From Opitutia bacterium Tous-C1TDCM (GTDB lineage: Bacteria > Verrucomicrobiota > Verrucomicrobiia > Opitutales > Opitutaceae): DNA of 52,804 nt. The stretch is from assembly GCA_002288455.1 (NCBI GenBank), contig NEUS01000011.1, positions 1 to 52,804 of the forward strand, given 5' to 3'. Of the stretch, positions 44,499 through 52,155 are shown one piece after another (the stretch's first letter is position 1; every line of letters starts with the position of its first letter). The notes beneath the pieces are model-generated. The model ran no database searches, was not told the origin of the DNA, and saw nothing but the letters and a program-made list of their open reading frames with translations. Both the position numbers and the translations under genes were made by a program.

Positions 44499-45032
44499 AT
44501 GCACGCGATACTGACGCTCCGCGGACTCTGTGTTGCAGTGATGATGAGCTGCGCGATTCGCGCACAGCCCGTGGCCGAGCAGTCCTATTCGGAAAAGGAA
44601 GATCCCTTTCGCTGGGGCGCCGATGAGCTGAAGTTTGTATTCGAGCCAAGCTTTCGGGATGGTTTCGTGATTTTCATTTTTCCGCCGCGAGACGGGAAAG
44701 CGGAGGTTTTCGCTTATAAGCTTCACTGGAAGACCACCCAACACTCCTCGTTCCATTCGGTCGTTCCCGCCCAGCAAATTAAGAAGGTCGATATTCCCGC
44801 GAGTGACTTCGAAGCTATCGTTAAGGCTCTTGAAAGCCCCGCAGTTTATCGTCAGTCTGAACGCAGCTACGTTAGCCCCGACGGCAGCTCTTGGATGTTT
44901 CGGCGCCAGGTCGGCGGGCGTTTGAGCGTGCTGAGATTTTGGACGCCTGATGTGTCTTCCGCGGCAGGTCACTTGGGAGCTCAGTTCTTGCGTGCCGCGC
45001 AGATGGAGCAGAAAGCCCTAAATGCAAAATAA
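44499..45032 (+). CDS. Cassette 9 exported protein, 177 aa
   Basis: The ATG at 44499 begins a signal peptide (MHAILTLRGLCVAVMMSCAI, likely cut after the following RAQ). The mature part contains FRWGADELKFVFEPSFRDGF, VFAYKLHWKTTQHSSFH and RRQVGGRLSVLRFWTPD, a beta-rich periplasmic-looking domain without a recognised family. The stop codon TAA directly abuts the R'' box of attC9. It is one of only three coding cassettes with a type B attC. Confidence 0.72.
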   Translation: MHAILTLRGLCVAVMMSCAIRAQPVAEQSYSEKEDPFRWGADELKFVFEPSFRDGFVIFIFPPRDGKAEVFAYKLHWKTTQHSSFHSVVPAQQIKKVDIPASDFEAIVKALESPAVYRQSERSYVSPDGSSWMFRRQVGGRLSVLRFWTPDVSSAAGHLGAQFLRAAQMEQKALNAK

Positions 45033-45131
45033 GCCCAACAAGGCGCCAGAGCCAACGCCGACGTCTGTCACGATCCGTGCTGACGCACGGATCGCGCCAG
45101 CCGCCGTCGTGGCTCATCTTTGACGTTAGCC
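45033..45131 (+). other. attC9 (type B, 99 bp)
   Basis: R'' GCCCAAC, R' GTTAGCC. Hairpin GATCCGTGC/GCACGGATC, pairing kept by paired changes relative to attC8. Confidence 0.93.
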
Positions 45132-45134
45132 AAA

Positions 45135-45617
45135 ATGCCGCGCATCGAAATCCAAACTGAAGTTCGCGCACCGCAAAGTGTAGTCTTCGATTTGTCGCGA
45201 AGCATTGATGTTCATCGTGAAAGCCAGCACGGTCACCAGGAACGAGCGGTCGCTGGTCGCCTTTCTGGACTTATCGAAATGGGAGAAGAGGTTACATGGG
45301 AGGCAGTGCATTTTGGCATTCGCCAACGCCTCACCAGCAAGATTACCGCCATGAATCGACCGATCCATTTCCGCGATTCGATGGTCTCGGGTGCATTTGC
45401 GCGTTTTGACCACGACCACTACTTCGATGATACTTCGGCTGGCTTCACCGTCATGCGCGATATCTTTGATTACTCCTCTCCGCTTGGACCTTTGGGAACG
45501 ATCGCGGATCGACTGTTTTTGACCCGTTACATGACAGCACTTTTGAGAGACAGAAATCTCGTCATCAAAGAGATTGCTGAATCTGGAGACTATGCCCAGT
45601 TCCTGGCTCGCGACTAA
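45135..45617 (+). CDS. Cassette 10 SRPBCC-family (polyketide cyclase/dehydrase-like) protein, 160 aa
   Basis: The protein begins MPRIEIQTEVRAPQSVVFDL, the characteristic first strand and helix (xxxAPxxxVFDLxRxxxxH) of SRPBCC/START-like lipid or ligand-binding folds. It continues with EEVTWEAVHFGIRQRLTSKI, FDHDHYFDD and IFDYSSPLGPLGTIADRLFL, the SPLGxLGxxAD stretch typical of the cell-division-inhibitor-like SRPBCC subgroup. The fold binds hydrophobic ligands in a central cavity; the ligand is unknown. Length fits the family. The ATG is 3 bp after the R' box. Confidence 0.85.
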   Translation: MPRIEIQTEVRAPQSVVFDLSRSIDVHRESQHGHQERAVAGRLSGLIEMGEEVTWEAVHFGIRQRLTSKITAMNRPIHFRDSMVSGAFARFDHDHYFDDTSAGFTVMRDIFDYSSPLGPLGTIADRLFLTRYMTALLRDRNLVIKEIAESGDYAQFLARD

Positions 45618-45660
45618 TTTCCAATTCGAAGATTCGCGCATTCCCCCCTATGCAATATCG

Positions 45661-45759
45661 GGCTAACAAGGCGCCAGAGCCAACGATCACGTCCGTCACG
45701 CCTCCTGCTGGCGCAGGAGTCGCGCCGGCCGCGCTCGTGGCTCATCTTTGACGTTAGCC
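45661..45759 (+). other. attC10 (type A, 99 bp)
   Basis: R'' GGCTAAC, R' GTTAGCC (a perfect inverted pair within one site). ATGCAATATC in front; the upstream block is degraded. Confidence 0.93.
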
Positions 45760-45833
45760 AAAATCAGCCGCACCTGCATTCTCACCCAAATAAGGCTTAC
45801 CCATTCCGGCCGGACTCAGCGTACCCGCAAATC

Positions 45834-46091
45834 ATGCGTTTTATTCACTGCCTAATCTCGATTTTTGGCGTCGTCGCTTTGATCACAGTTATGTCCACCG
45901 CGGGCTTCACTCGCCCAAAGGCGATTATGGGATCCCTCATGGTCATAACGATATTTGGATTTCTCGCTCGAAAGGGATTTGCGGAGGCTCGGAAAATTCA
46001 AGAATCTGCCAGTTTGAAGTCCCAGAAAATTCGTTCAGGCTCCGATTGGATGGGAAATCCGATAGAGAAGTTACCCGAGCATAAAAAGTAA
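45834..46091 (+). CDS. Cassette 11 small membrane protein, 85 aa
   Basis: Two hydrophobic segments (about 5-22 and 30-46) and a basic, polar C-terminal tail (SASLKSQKIRSGSDW). The ATG is preceded by an unusually long 74-bp leader after the R' box. No family recognised; small two-segment membrane proteins are common in cassette arrays. No ribosome binding site is clear. Confidence 0.65.
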   Translation: MRFIHCLISIFGVVALITVMSTAGFTRPKAIMGSLMVITIFGFLARKGFAEARKIQESASLKSQKIRSGSDWMGNPIEKLPEHKK

Positions 46092-46183
46092 TGTGTGCGA
46101 TTTGAAGTACGTTATAGTTCATCAATCAAATATCAGCCTAGGTTCCAATTTGAAGTGCGACACTCTTCCCCAATGCAATATCG

Positions 46184-46282
46184 GGCTAACAAGGCGCTAG
46201 AGCCAACGATCACGTCCGTCACGCCTCCTGCTGGCGCAGGAGTCGCGCCGGCCGCGCTCGTGGCTCATCTTTGACGTTAGCC
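46184..46282 (+). other. attC11 (type A, 99 bp)
   Basis: R'' GGCTAAC, R' GTTAGCC. Full ATTTGAAGTGCGACA block and ATGCAATATC in front. Confidence 0.93.
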
Positions 46283-46291
46283 AAAAATCTC

Positions 46292-46654
46292 ATGAAGCGC
46301 GCATCTATCGCTATGGCTCTGGTCATTGTCGCCTTCACCTGGGCTAGCGCGGCGCCTGATGAGGCCACGTCGGCAAGGAACCATAAGATTGTGGTCGTCG
46401 TAAGCGGCGCAGTCGGCAAACCGGGCCGCGTTACGCTACACAAAGATCAGAAGCACACGATCGTGGAAGCTATCACTTCGGCCGGTGGGATGACTCAGTT
46501 TGCGGACGTTAAGCGAGTCAGACTTATCCGAAAAAAAGCAGACGGAACAACCGCGACGTTTGTGATCAATGTCGACGCCCTCATGAAGGCGGGCGGTCGC
46601 GACGCACCGGCATTAGAAGCAGACGATGCAATTTATGTGTCAGAGCGGGATTGA
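46292..46654 (+). CDS. Cassette 12 exported SLBB-domain protein, 120 aa
   Basis: Signal peptide about 1-21 (MALVIVAFTWASAAP). The rest is one SLBB (beta-grasp) domain: VVVSGAVGKPGRVTLHKDQK, IVEAITSAGGMTQFADVKRV, RLIRK and the final ADDAIYVSE. SLBB domains occur in polysaccharide export (Wza-like) proteins and in vitamin B12-binding or periplasmic proteins; here it stands alone, without the poly_export domain. A carbohydrate- or ligand-binding role in the periplasm is inferred. Coding cassette with a type B attC but a type A style upstream block. Confidence 0.82.
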   Translation: MKRASIAMALVIVAFTWASAAPDEATSARNHKIVVVVSGAVGKPGRVTLHKDQKHTIVEAITSAGGMTQFADVKRVRLIRKKADGTTATFVINVDALMKAGGRDAPALEADDAIYVSERD

Positions 46655-46715
46655 TGCAGGTCAAAATGACTGAACTCCAATTTGAAGTGCGACATCTTCT
46701 CCCAATACAATATCG

Positions 46716-46814
46716 GGCTAACAAGGCGCCAGAGCCAACGTCACCGTCTGTCACGATCTGTGCTGACGCACAGATCGCGCCAGCCGCTGCCGTGGCTCAT
46801 CTTTGACGTTCGGC
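46716..46814 (+). other. attC12 (type B with type A flank, 99 bp)
   Basis: R'' GGCTAAC, R' GTTCGGC. Hairpin GATCTGTGC/GCACAGATC. The conserved block in front is type A like, but with ATA in place of the usual ATG, so this site looks chimeric. Confidence 0.92.
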
Positions 46815-46822
46815 AAAATACT

Positions 46823-47671
46823 ATGACCGCTACCGTACGCATCTATCTCGCCCTTGGCGATCCAGCCTCAACAAGGACTGCGGAAATATCCAATTGGACG
46901 GGGAAAGCTGTAGCGGGTCCACGATCTGAGCTTGATCGCGTCCTAGCACGTGAAGAAGCATCCAAACCGGGTGTATACTTTTTGGCAGGAATAAATCCCG
47001 AGACCGGTAAAGATCGCGTCTACATCGGAGAAGCAGAGTCGATCCGCAATCGCATCCGAAGCCATCTCGATAAAGAATTTTGGACTTCGATAATTTACTT
47101 CGTCAGCAAAGACGAGAACCTGACCAAAGCACATATAAAATACCTCGAAGGTAAGCTAATTGATCTAGCGCGCGAAGCGGCGAGATTCGAAGTTGAGAAT
47201 ACGAATTCAAGCGGTGCACGATTGCCGGAATCCGACGCCGCCGATATGGATGTTTTCCTTTCTCGAATCGTTCAGCTTCTTCCGATTCTAGGGCAAGATT
47301 CGTTGCGCCCGAGAGCTGCAATCGCCACTGAAGAGAAGAGTTCGCTTTTGTACTGTGAAATTAAGGGTGTGCGTGCCACCGGACGCCTTACTTCAGACGG
47401 AATTGTGGTATTCAAAGATTCGTTGGCTGTTCTTGAAGAGCGCCCATCGACCGCAAGATATCCTCAGCCATCGATTCTTCGTGCACGACTCCTTGATGAA
47501 GGTGTGCTAGCTAGGACTAAAGATGGGTTTAAGTTTATGCGGGACTATGAGTTCTCGAGCCCAAGCACTGCGGCATCGGTCATACATGGCGGACATGCGA
47601 ACGGCCTGACTGCGTGGAAGTATTCTGATGGACTTTCATTGAAGCAAAAGGAGGCAAAGGAGCTCGGATGA
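46823..47671 (+). CDS. Cassette 13 GIY-YIG nuclease family protein with DUF4357-like C-terminus, 282 aa
   Basis: The N-terminal third has a GIY-YIG core: GVYFLAG (about 50-56) as the GIY strand, RVYIGEAESIRNRIRSHL (about 65-82) with YIG and the catalytic Arg, and KYLEGKLIDLA (about 106-116) with the metal-binding Glu. The C-terminal region (about 225-280) with SSPSTAASVIHGGHANGLTA resembles DUF4357, which often accompanies GIY-YIG domains and restriction-type proteins. It therefore looks like a DNA endonuclease, plausibly defence-related. Starting ATG is 8 bp after the R' box. The largest single gene of the array. Confidence 0.85.
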   Translation: MTATVRIYLALGDPASTRTAEISNWTGKAVAGPRSELDRVLAREEASKPGVYFLAGINPETGKDRVYIGEAESIRNRIRSHLDKEFWTSIIYFVSKDENLTKAHIKYLEGKLIDLAREAARFEVENTNSSGARLPESDAADMDVFLSRIVQLLPILGQDSLRPRAAIATEEKSSLLYCEIKGVRATGRLTSDGIVVFKDSLAVLEERPSTARYPQPSILRARLLDEGVLARTKDGFKFMRDYEFSSPSTAASVIHGGHANGLTAWKYSDGLSLKQKEAKELG

Positions 47672-47678
47672 TATATAA

Positions 47679-47777
47679 GCCGAACAAGGCGCTAGAGCCA
47701 ACGCCACCGTCTGTCACGATCCATGCTGACGCATGGCTCGCGCCAGCCGGCGTCGTGGCTCATCTTTGACGTTCGGC
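47679..47777 (+). other. attC13 (type B, 99 bp)
   Basis: R'' GCCGAAC, R' GTTCGGC. Hairpin ATCCATGC/GCATGGCT. Confidence 0.92.
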
Positions 47778-48105
47778 ATTATGTCCAAAGGTGATGCGGT
47801 ACCCATAGAAGCCGATGAGAAATCAATCTTTGGAGTTTTCGGTGCTTGGCCTGGAATGCCGCAGAACCAATTTCGACCCGGAGAGCATGAGATCCCGTTT
47901 TTCCAATCCCGTTTTTGCCTGGTCGGGCTACGCCGACTTGTCGCCGGCGAGATTCGGCTCGGCGGAGACGCTACGGCGGACCCGGCTTTGTGAATTCCCG
48001 TAAAGCCAATTTCTCCCTGCTTCCGAGTGCGTTTCCCAAACGGCGTCTTCGCCTCCGATCCCCTACTCGCTCGCCGCTCCAGATGCAGTTTTCCAACCTT
48101 CAATC
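47772..48105 (+). other. Cassette 14 body: diverged copy of cassette 6
   Basis: Aligns end to end with cassette 6 (43204-43538), including the 70-codon frame (47781-47993), with scattered substitutions and a changed segment near 48055-48080. It is followed by a copy of cassette 8, as cassette 6 is followed two places later by cassette 8. Confidence 0.7.
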
Positions 48106-48204
48106 GCCGAACAAGACGCTAGAGCCAACGCCGACGTCTGTCACGACCTGTGCTGACGCACAGCTCGCGCCAGCCGCCGTCGTGGCTCATCTTTGACGTT
48201 CGCC
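48106..48204 (+). other. attC14 (type B, 99 bp)
   Basis: R'' GCCGAAC, R' GTTCGCC. Nearly identical to attC7 apart from AAGACGCTAGAG. Confidence 0.92.
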
Positions 48205-48545
48205 GAAAGATCCATGCGCGTACGCACGTTCCAAGCTGAGATGACGCACTGGCAGTGCGAAGCCGAGTTGCCCGGCTCGGCTCCTGCTTCCCAATCCCCT
48301 ACTTCCAATCTTGGGTCTATCGGACCCAAGTTTTCGGAAGTGATGGGGCGAAGCCTGCTCGATTCCCAAGGTTCAGAAATTCCCGTTTTTCCAAGATTGG
48401 TTCTACGGCACTGCAGAGCACGCTTCGCGACATGCGCACATTGATTCCCAGGAAGAAAAAACCAAAGGGCAGATTCATTCCTAGCGATTCCCGTAGAACC
48501 AATTTCCCGAAATCCCAAGATGCCCTTCTTTCCCAAAGATAATCA
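48199..48545 (+). other. Cassette 15 body: diverged copy of cassette 8
   Basis: Aligns end to end with cassette 8. ATTGGTTCTACGG near 48396 is inverted as CCGTAGAACCAAT near 48490, a perfect 13-bp stem; the same stem is imperfect in cassette 8. Open frame 48214-48444 noted under cassette 8. Confidence 0.7.
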
Positions 48546-48644
48546 GGCGAACAAGGCGCCAGAGCCAACGCCGACGTCTGTCATGCCTCGTGCTGCCGCA
48601 CGAGTCACGCCAGCCGCCGTCGTGGCTCATCTTTGACGTTCGGC
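48546..48644 (+). other. attC15 (hybrid, 99 bp)
   Basis: R'' GGCGAAC, R' GTTCGGC. Type B flanks around a different hairpin, CTCGTGC/GCACGAG with TGCC in the loop. Confidence 0.92.
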
Positions 48645-48663
48645 AAATCCAGCTTCACTTCCC

Positions 48664-49068
48664 ATGAATCGCGAATCAGCTCTGTCGGCTCTCCGTCACG
48701 CATTTTGCTGCGGTGTCATTTCAACATCGCTCACAGTCCTTTTTGCCGTAGTCGCACAGGTCAATGGCGCCTTCGAAGTTGACGGTAGGCGAATCTCCGA
48801 GTGGCTCTACTTAGACGGAATTATTCTATCTGTTTTAACGATTGGGCTGTATTTCAAGAGCCGACTAGCAGCCATCGCTATTGGTATTTATTTTGTTTTG
48901 TCCAAGCACAAAAATATACCAGCGGCAGATAGTCTGGATTCGTGGTTCGGATACATGAGTGCCGTCACATTCTTGTATTTTTATATTCACGCAGCACGAG
49001 CGGGGTTGTTTCTCTTGCGTGAAGATCGCAGGATCGCGGAGAGCGTTACACCAGAGGCCAAGGTCTGA
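48664..49068 (+). CDS. Cassette 16 membrane protein, 134 aa
   Basis: Four predicted membrane segments: about 15-33 (CGVISTSLTVLFAVVAQV), 47-63 (LYLDGIILSVLTIGLYF), 67-82 (LAAIAIGIYFVLSKH) and 96-115 (YMSAVTFLYFYIHAARAGLF). The C-terminus is polar. The topology resembles small DoxX- or YhhN-sized proteins, but no family motif is recognised. Its DNA is clearly AT-richer than the chromosome. Confidence 0.72.
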   Translation: MNRESALSALRHAFCCGVISTSLTVLFAVVAQVNGAFEVDGRRISEWLYLDGIILSVLTIGLYFKSRLAAIAIGIYFVLSKHKNIPAADSLDSWFGYMSAVTFLYFYIHAARAGLFLLREDRRIAESVTPEAKV

Positions 49069-49098
49069 TTCTAAGTGAGACAACCCGATGCAATATCA

Positions 49099-49197
49099 GC
49101 CGAACAAGGCGCCAGAGCCAACGATCACGTCCGTCACGCCTCCTGCTGGCGCAGGAGTCGCGCCGGCCGTGCTCGTGGCTCATCTTTGACGTTGGGC
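49099..49197 (+). other. attC16 (type A, 99 bp)
   Basis: R'' GCCGAAC, R' GTTGGGC. GGCCGTGCTCG replaces GGCCGCGCTCG. Shortened block with ATGCAATATC in front. Confidence 0.93.
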
Positions 49198-49582
49198 AAA
49201 GATTCGAGGTGGCCCTGCGGCGATTCACCTTGGAGGATGGCAGCGATTCCCATTTCCCGTAACTCGAATGCCGGTTTTCGAACCCAGAGATTCAATAGCA
49301 GATTGGAAGTACGGCATTTCGATCTCCCAAGTTGGGATTTCGCACCTTGGAGCTACGGAATTCGATTCCGGTCGCCCTGCCGGCGGGAGATTCACCCGGA
49401 AGCACGGTTCGAACCTTCCGAGTAGTAGGCCAGGACCAATCCCGCAGGACCAAGATGCCGGTTTTCCATGGTCAGCCTGATTCCCAAATCGCAATCGAGC
49501 CCCGGTTCTGATTTTCCCTTCCGGCAATTCCCCTACTTCCAATCTCGGTTCCTGAACCTGTGATTCCCGTTTTCAAATATCG
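49192..49582 (+). other. Cassette 17 body: ORF-poor modular cassette
   Basis: No plus-strand ORF longer than about 70 codons and none that begins near the R' box. Contains GATTCCCGTTTTC, CCCTACTTCCAATCTCGG (also in cassettes 8 and 15), GATGCCGGTTTTCCA and repeated GATTCACC words. Similar in style to cassettes 6-8, 14, 15 and 22, but not a direct copy. Confidence 0.55.
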
Positions 49583-49681
49583 GCCCAACAAGGCGCCAGA
49601 GCCGACGCCGACGTCTGTCACGACCTGTGCTGACGCACAGCTCGCGCCAGCCGCCGTCGTGGCTCATCTTTGACGTTGGGC
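49583..49681 (+). other. attC17 (type B, 99 bp)
   Basis: R'' GCCCAAC, R' GTTGGGC. Hairpin ACCTGTGC/GCACAGCT as in attC7. Confidence 0.92.
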
Positions 49682-49692
49682 AAAGATATCCC

Positions 49693-49719
49693 ATGTTTGA
49701 CCTTTGCTACCCCCTCTAA
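49693..49719 (+). CDS. Possible 8-codon leader peptide of cassette 18
   Basis: ATG at 49693 encodes MFDLCYPL and ends in TAA, whose last base is the first base of the ATG of the main gene (TAATG). Such an overlap would allow translational coupling of a gene that lacks its own ribosome binding site. Too short to be judged by composition. Confidence 0.3.
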   Translation: MFDLCYPL

Positions 49720-50423
49720 TGCCTAATACCGATCTGCGACGAACCGGCGAAGAATGCGGCACATTTTCCAAGGATGTTTGGTTGGCACTAAGTCCCGCAC
49801 TACGCTCTGAATTAGAGAATATCAGAATAGCCGCCTTGCATCGGATGGCATCTCAGATTCGCGAGAATGAGCATAAAGCCGGGATTCAGCCACGAATGCG
49901 ACAACTGCATTCTGCCGCTGACGCGAACGTCCTAAGTATCCGAGACACCTACTTCTCAATTCCCGATTCTCAGCTGCGAATAAAGACAATCAACGATTTT
50001 CACAGCTACCATCTTCTGCGCAGAAACTATGATGAATCGATAGTACTTGAAGCATCATACCAGCATGCCTCTTTTCGACTACAATTACTGAAAGGTTGGA
50101 TCGCTTATCCCGAGGTAAGAACTGCAGTACTTGGATCCCTTTTCGTGATCGTGGTCTATTTTTTACTCAAGTCTACTGGCCTACGCGCTATCAGCGTGGA
50201 GGGGTTGTTCATCGCACTTCTGGCCTACGTTTGCGCCTCTGGAGCTTTTGGCCAATTAAGGCTCGAGCGCTTAGAGAGCCTCCACCTCTTGCTTTGGGAG
50301 ATCGAGAAATCTAAGCGTGGCATAGGTACAAATTCCGCTGCATTTCTTTCCGATTGGTGCCCTGTTTTCTCAGATGATGAGCGTGTGACGGGCGAACAAT
50401 CAAACACGCGCAGTCGTTTCTAG
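49719..50423 (+). CDS. Cassette 18 membrane protein, 234 aa
   Basis: The ATG at 49719 (MPNTDLRRTGEECGTF) is chosen over an upstream TTG at 49704. A helical soluble N-terminal part (about 1-130), including ALHRMASQIRENEHKAG, precedes two membrane segments (about 139-155, VLGSLFVIVVYFLLKS, and 160-182, VEGLFIALLAYVCASGAF), followed by a polar tail with RLERLESLHLLLWEIEKSKR. The layout, long helical domain plus two segments, recalls small effector-type membrane proteins, but no family is recognised. Confidence 0.72.
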   Translation: MPNTDLRRTGEECGTFSKDVWLALSPALRSELENIRIAALHRMASQIRENEHKAGIQPRMRQLHSAADANVLSIRDTYFSIPDSQLRIKTINDFHSYHLLRRNYDESIVLEASYQHASFRLQLLKGWIAYPEVRTAVLGSLFVIVVYFLLKSTGLRAISVEGLFIALLAYVCASGAFGQLRLERLESLHLLLWEIEKSKRGIGTNSAAFLSDWCPVFSDDERVTGEQSNTRSRF

Positions 50424-50503
50424 TACCAGATTCCTGAACGCCACCCACTATCAGCATTCGATTTCATCTCTTCAGGAACTGAGATAGAGCCAATGCAATA
50501 TCG

Positions 50504-50602
50504 GCCCAACAAGGCGCCAGAGCCAACGATCACGTCCGTCACGCCTCCTGCTGGCGCAGGAGTCGCGCCGGCCGCGCTCGTGGCTCATCTTTGACGTTCG
50601 GC
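50504..50602 (+). other. attC18 (type A, 99 bp)
   Basis: R'' GCCCAAC, R' GTTCGGC. Only the short ATGCAATATC part of the block in front. Confidence 0.93.
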
Positions 50603-50610
50603 AAGAATCC

Positions 50611-51015
50611 ATGGCGATTCGCATTCTGAGTTTCTCGATAGCGATTTTGGTCATCACCACGCTAAGCGGCTGCGCGATGCTTTTTCCCAGCCAAAGCAAG
50701 CTGACTACCCTAAGTGGGATCGTCACGAATGAGGCTGGCGCTCCTGTGCAGGGCGCGACCATCAAGATCTGGTTCGCACCTTCCGATCTTCAGATTTACG
50801 CAGGGTTGAGTCTCCCGCTTCTGACCATGATTGCTCCTGGCGCGACGCTTCGCACAGGCAAAGATGGGCGTTTTCAAGGAAGCGTTCAGACATTTTCCCG
50901 CTATCGATTCGAGATTCGGGATCCAGATGGAGTCAGCACTACCGAATTGTTCATCGACAAGCACGAGGCTGAAAAGCCGCTGGCTTTGGTGTTCAAGAAG
51001 CAGCCTAAGTTCTGA
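50611..51015 (+). CDS. Cassette 19 lipoprotein with carboxypeptidase-regulatory-like domain, 134 aa
   Basis: Lipoprotein signal MAIRILSFSIAILVITTLSG with lipobox Cys at 21. The mature part reads LSGIVTNEAGAPVQGATIKI (about 34-53) and LRTGKDGRFQGSVQTFSRYR, the classic GxVxDxxGxPVxGAxVxI...TxxDGxF pattern of carboxypeptidase-regulatory-like (Ig/transthyretin-type) domains, and ends with a short FIDKHEAEKPLALVFKK strand pair. Likely a surface or periplasmic binding domain. ATG is 8 bp after the R' box. Confidence 0.8.
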   Translation: MAIRILSFSIAILVITTLSGCAMLFPSQSKLTTLSGIVTNEAGAPVQGATIKIWFAPSDLQIYAGLSLPLLTMIAPGATLRTGKDGRFQGSVQTFSRYRFEIRDPDGVSTTELFIDKHEAEKPLALVFKKQPKF

Positions 51016-51051
51016 TTTGAAGCACGACGCCTTTTTCCCAATGCAATATCA

Positions 51052-51150
51052 GCCGAACAAGGCGCCAGAGCCAACGATCACGTCCGTCACGCCTCCTGCT
51101 GGCGCAGGAGTCGCGCCGGCCGCGCTCGTGGCTCATCTTTGACGTTAGCC
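51052..51150 (+). other. attC19 (type A, 99 bp)
   Basis: R'' GCCGAAC, R' GTTAGCC. Full conserved block and ATGCAATATC in front. Confidence 0.93.
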
Positions 51151-51160
51151 AAAGGATACC

Positions 51161-51637
51161 ATGCCCCGCACTGGAAATGGAATTGGCACCGTGCATCTGG
51201 GTCGAACGGCGATGGCCGACGACGGCTCATACGTGGCGACGTTATGGGTCGTATTCTTTTTTCTGCCCCTATTTCCGCTTCGCTCTGAGCGAATTCTCCT
51301 CCTGTCGGAGTTCGACAATGGTTTTGGCCATCGAAATGTCCGCTATTCGATTCTCGAGCGCGTCCCTCGTCACTGGCCGCAGATAATCCGCACGTATCTA
51401 GCTGGCTGGGGAGTCTTAGCGTGGTATGTCTCGCTTTGGTGGCTCTATGCGCCGGTCGAAAAACTAGTGGGAGAGAAGCATCAGCTCTGGATTCCGTTGA
51501 TCTGGGTTTTGCTGCCATTTGCAGTCATCTTTGCTTGGCAGCGATACTTCATGCCGCGACCGAAGTTGAAGCCTATGGAAGTTTCACCAGGATCTGAGTT
51601 CAGTGTGTATCGACGCGACGATAACCCCAAAGACTGA
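51161..51637 (+). CDS. Cassette 20 membrane protein related to cassette 3 protein, 158 aa
   Basis: Membrane segments at about 26-40, 80-96 and 110-127. DGSYVATLWVVFFFLPLFP, SERI and RHWPQIIRTY align in order with the cassette 3 protein (GSYQATKWFVFLYIPIYP, SLRI, IDWRQVLDTY). The N-terminal soluble domain of cassette 3 is absent. An AAAGGA ribosome binding site 6 bp before the ATG is one of the few good ones in the array. Function unknown. Confidence 0.75.
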   Translation: MPRTGNGIGTVHLGRTAMADDGSYVATLWVVFFFLPLFPLRSERILLLSEFDNGFGHRNVRYSILERVPRHWPQIIRTYLAGWGVLAWYVSLWWLYAPVEKLVGEKHQLWIPLIWVLLPFAVIFAWQRYFMPRPKLKPMEVSPGSEFSVYRRDDNPKD

Positions 51638-51678
51638 TTTCTAGTTTTGGTGCGACATCTCTTCCCCATGCAATATCG

Positions 51679-51777
51679 GGCTAACAAGGCGCCAGAGCCA
51701 ACGATCACGTCCGTCACGCCTCCTGCTGGCGCAGGAGTCGCGCCGGCCGCGCTCGTGGCTCATCTTTGACGTTAGGC
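51679..51777 (+). other. attC20 (type A, 99 bp)
   Basis: R'' GGCTAAC, R' GTTAGGC. GGTGCGACATCTCTTCCCC and ATGCAATATC in front. Confidence 0.93.
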
Positions 51778-51781
51778 GTCT

Positions 51782-51832
51782 TCGCGATGCGCACCCGAGA
51801 TACAAGACTCGCAAGCCGCGTCGCGATGCGCA
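51782..51832 (+). repeat. Direct repeat in the leader of cassette 21
   Basis: TCGCGATGCGCA occurs at 51782-51793 and 51821-51832, and again in the leader of cassette 23 (about 52656). The word contains the palindrome TCGCGA. It may be an operator or part of a promoter. Confidence 0.45.
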
Positions 51833-51838
51833 TAAATC

Positions 51839-52069
51839 ATGCGAAATCGAACCATGCCAAAGCGACCACTCCTTACACAACGTGACGTAATGAGGCTCTT
51901 GTTCGTCCATCACAAGGGCAACGAGGCCGCCATAATTTCCGAGTATGTGATTGCGGAACGCGAAGGGAAAGTGCTCAGAAATAGTGATACGAATGCGATG
52001 AGCCCTGAGGATTATGCTAAGCGGCTATTGCAGGACGGGATAAGGAAGCGCTGGCTTTGGGAAGGCTAA
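51839..52069 (+). CDS. Cassette 21 small protein, 76 aa
   Basis: A soluble helical protein with LTQRDVMRLLFVHHKGNEAA, EYVIAEREGKVLR and MSPEDYAKRLLQDGIRKRWL. It may start at the second ATG (51854). Short size and strong helix content are compatible with a small regulator or antitoxin-like protein, but no family is recognised. Leader carries a 12-bp direct repeat. Confidence 0.6.
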   Translation: MRNRTMPKRPLLTQRDVMRLLFVHHKGNEAAIISEYVIAEREGKVLRNSDTNAMSPEDYAKRLLQDGIRKRWLWEG

Positions 52070-52155
52070 ATCGGAAAAGAGCTATTCGCACCTATCAGCA
52101 TATTTAGAATCACTCATATTCCGAGAATGCGCCATTATATCCCAATGCAATATCG

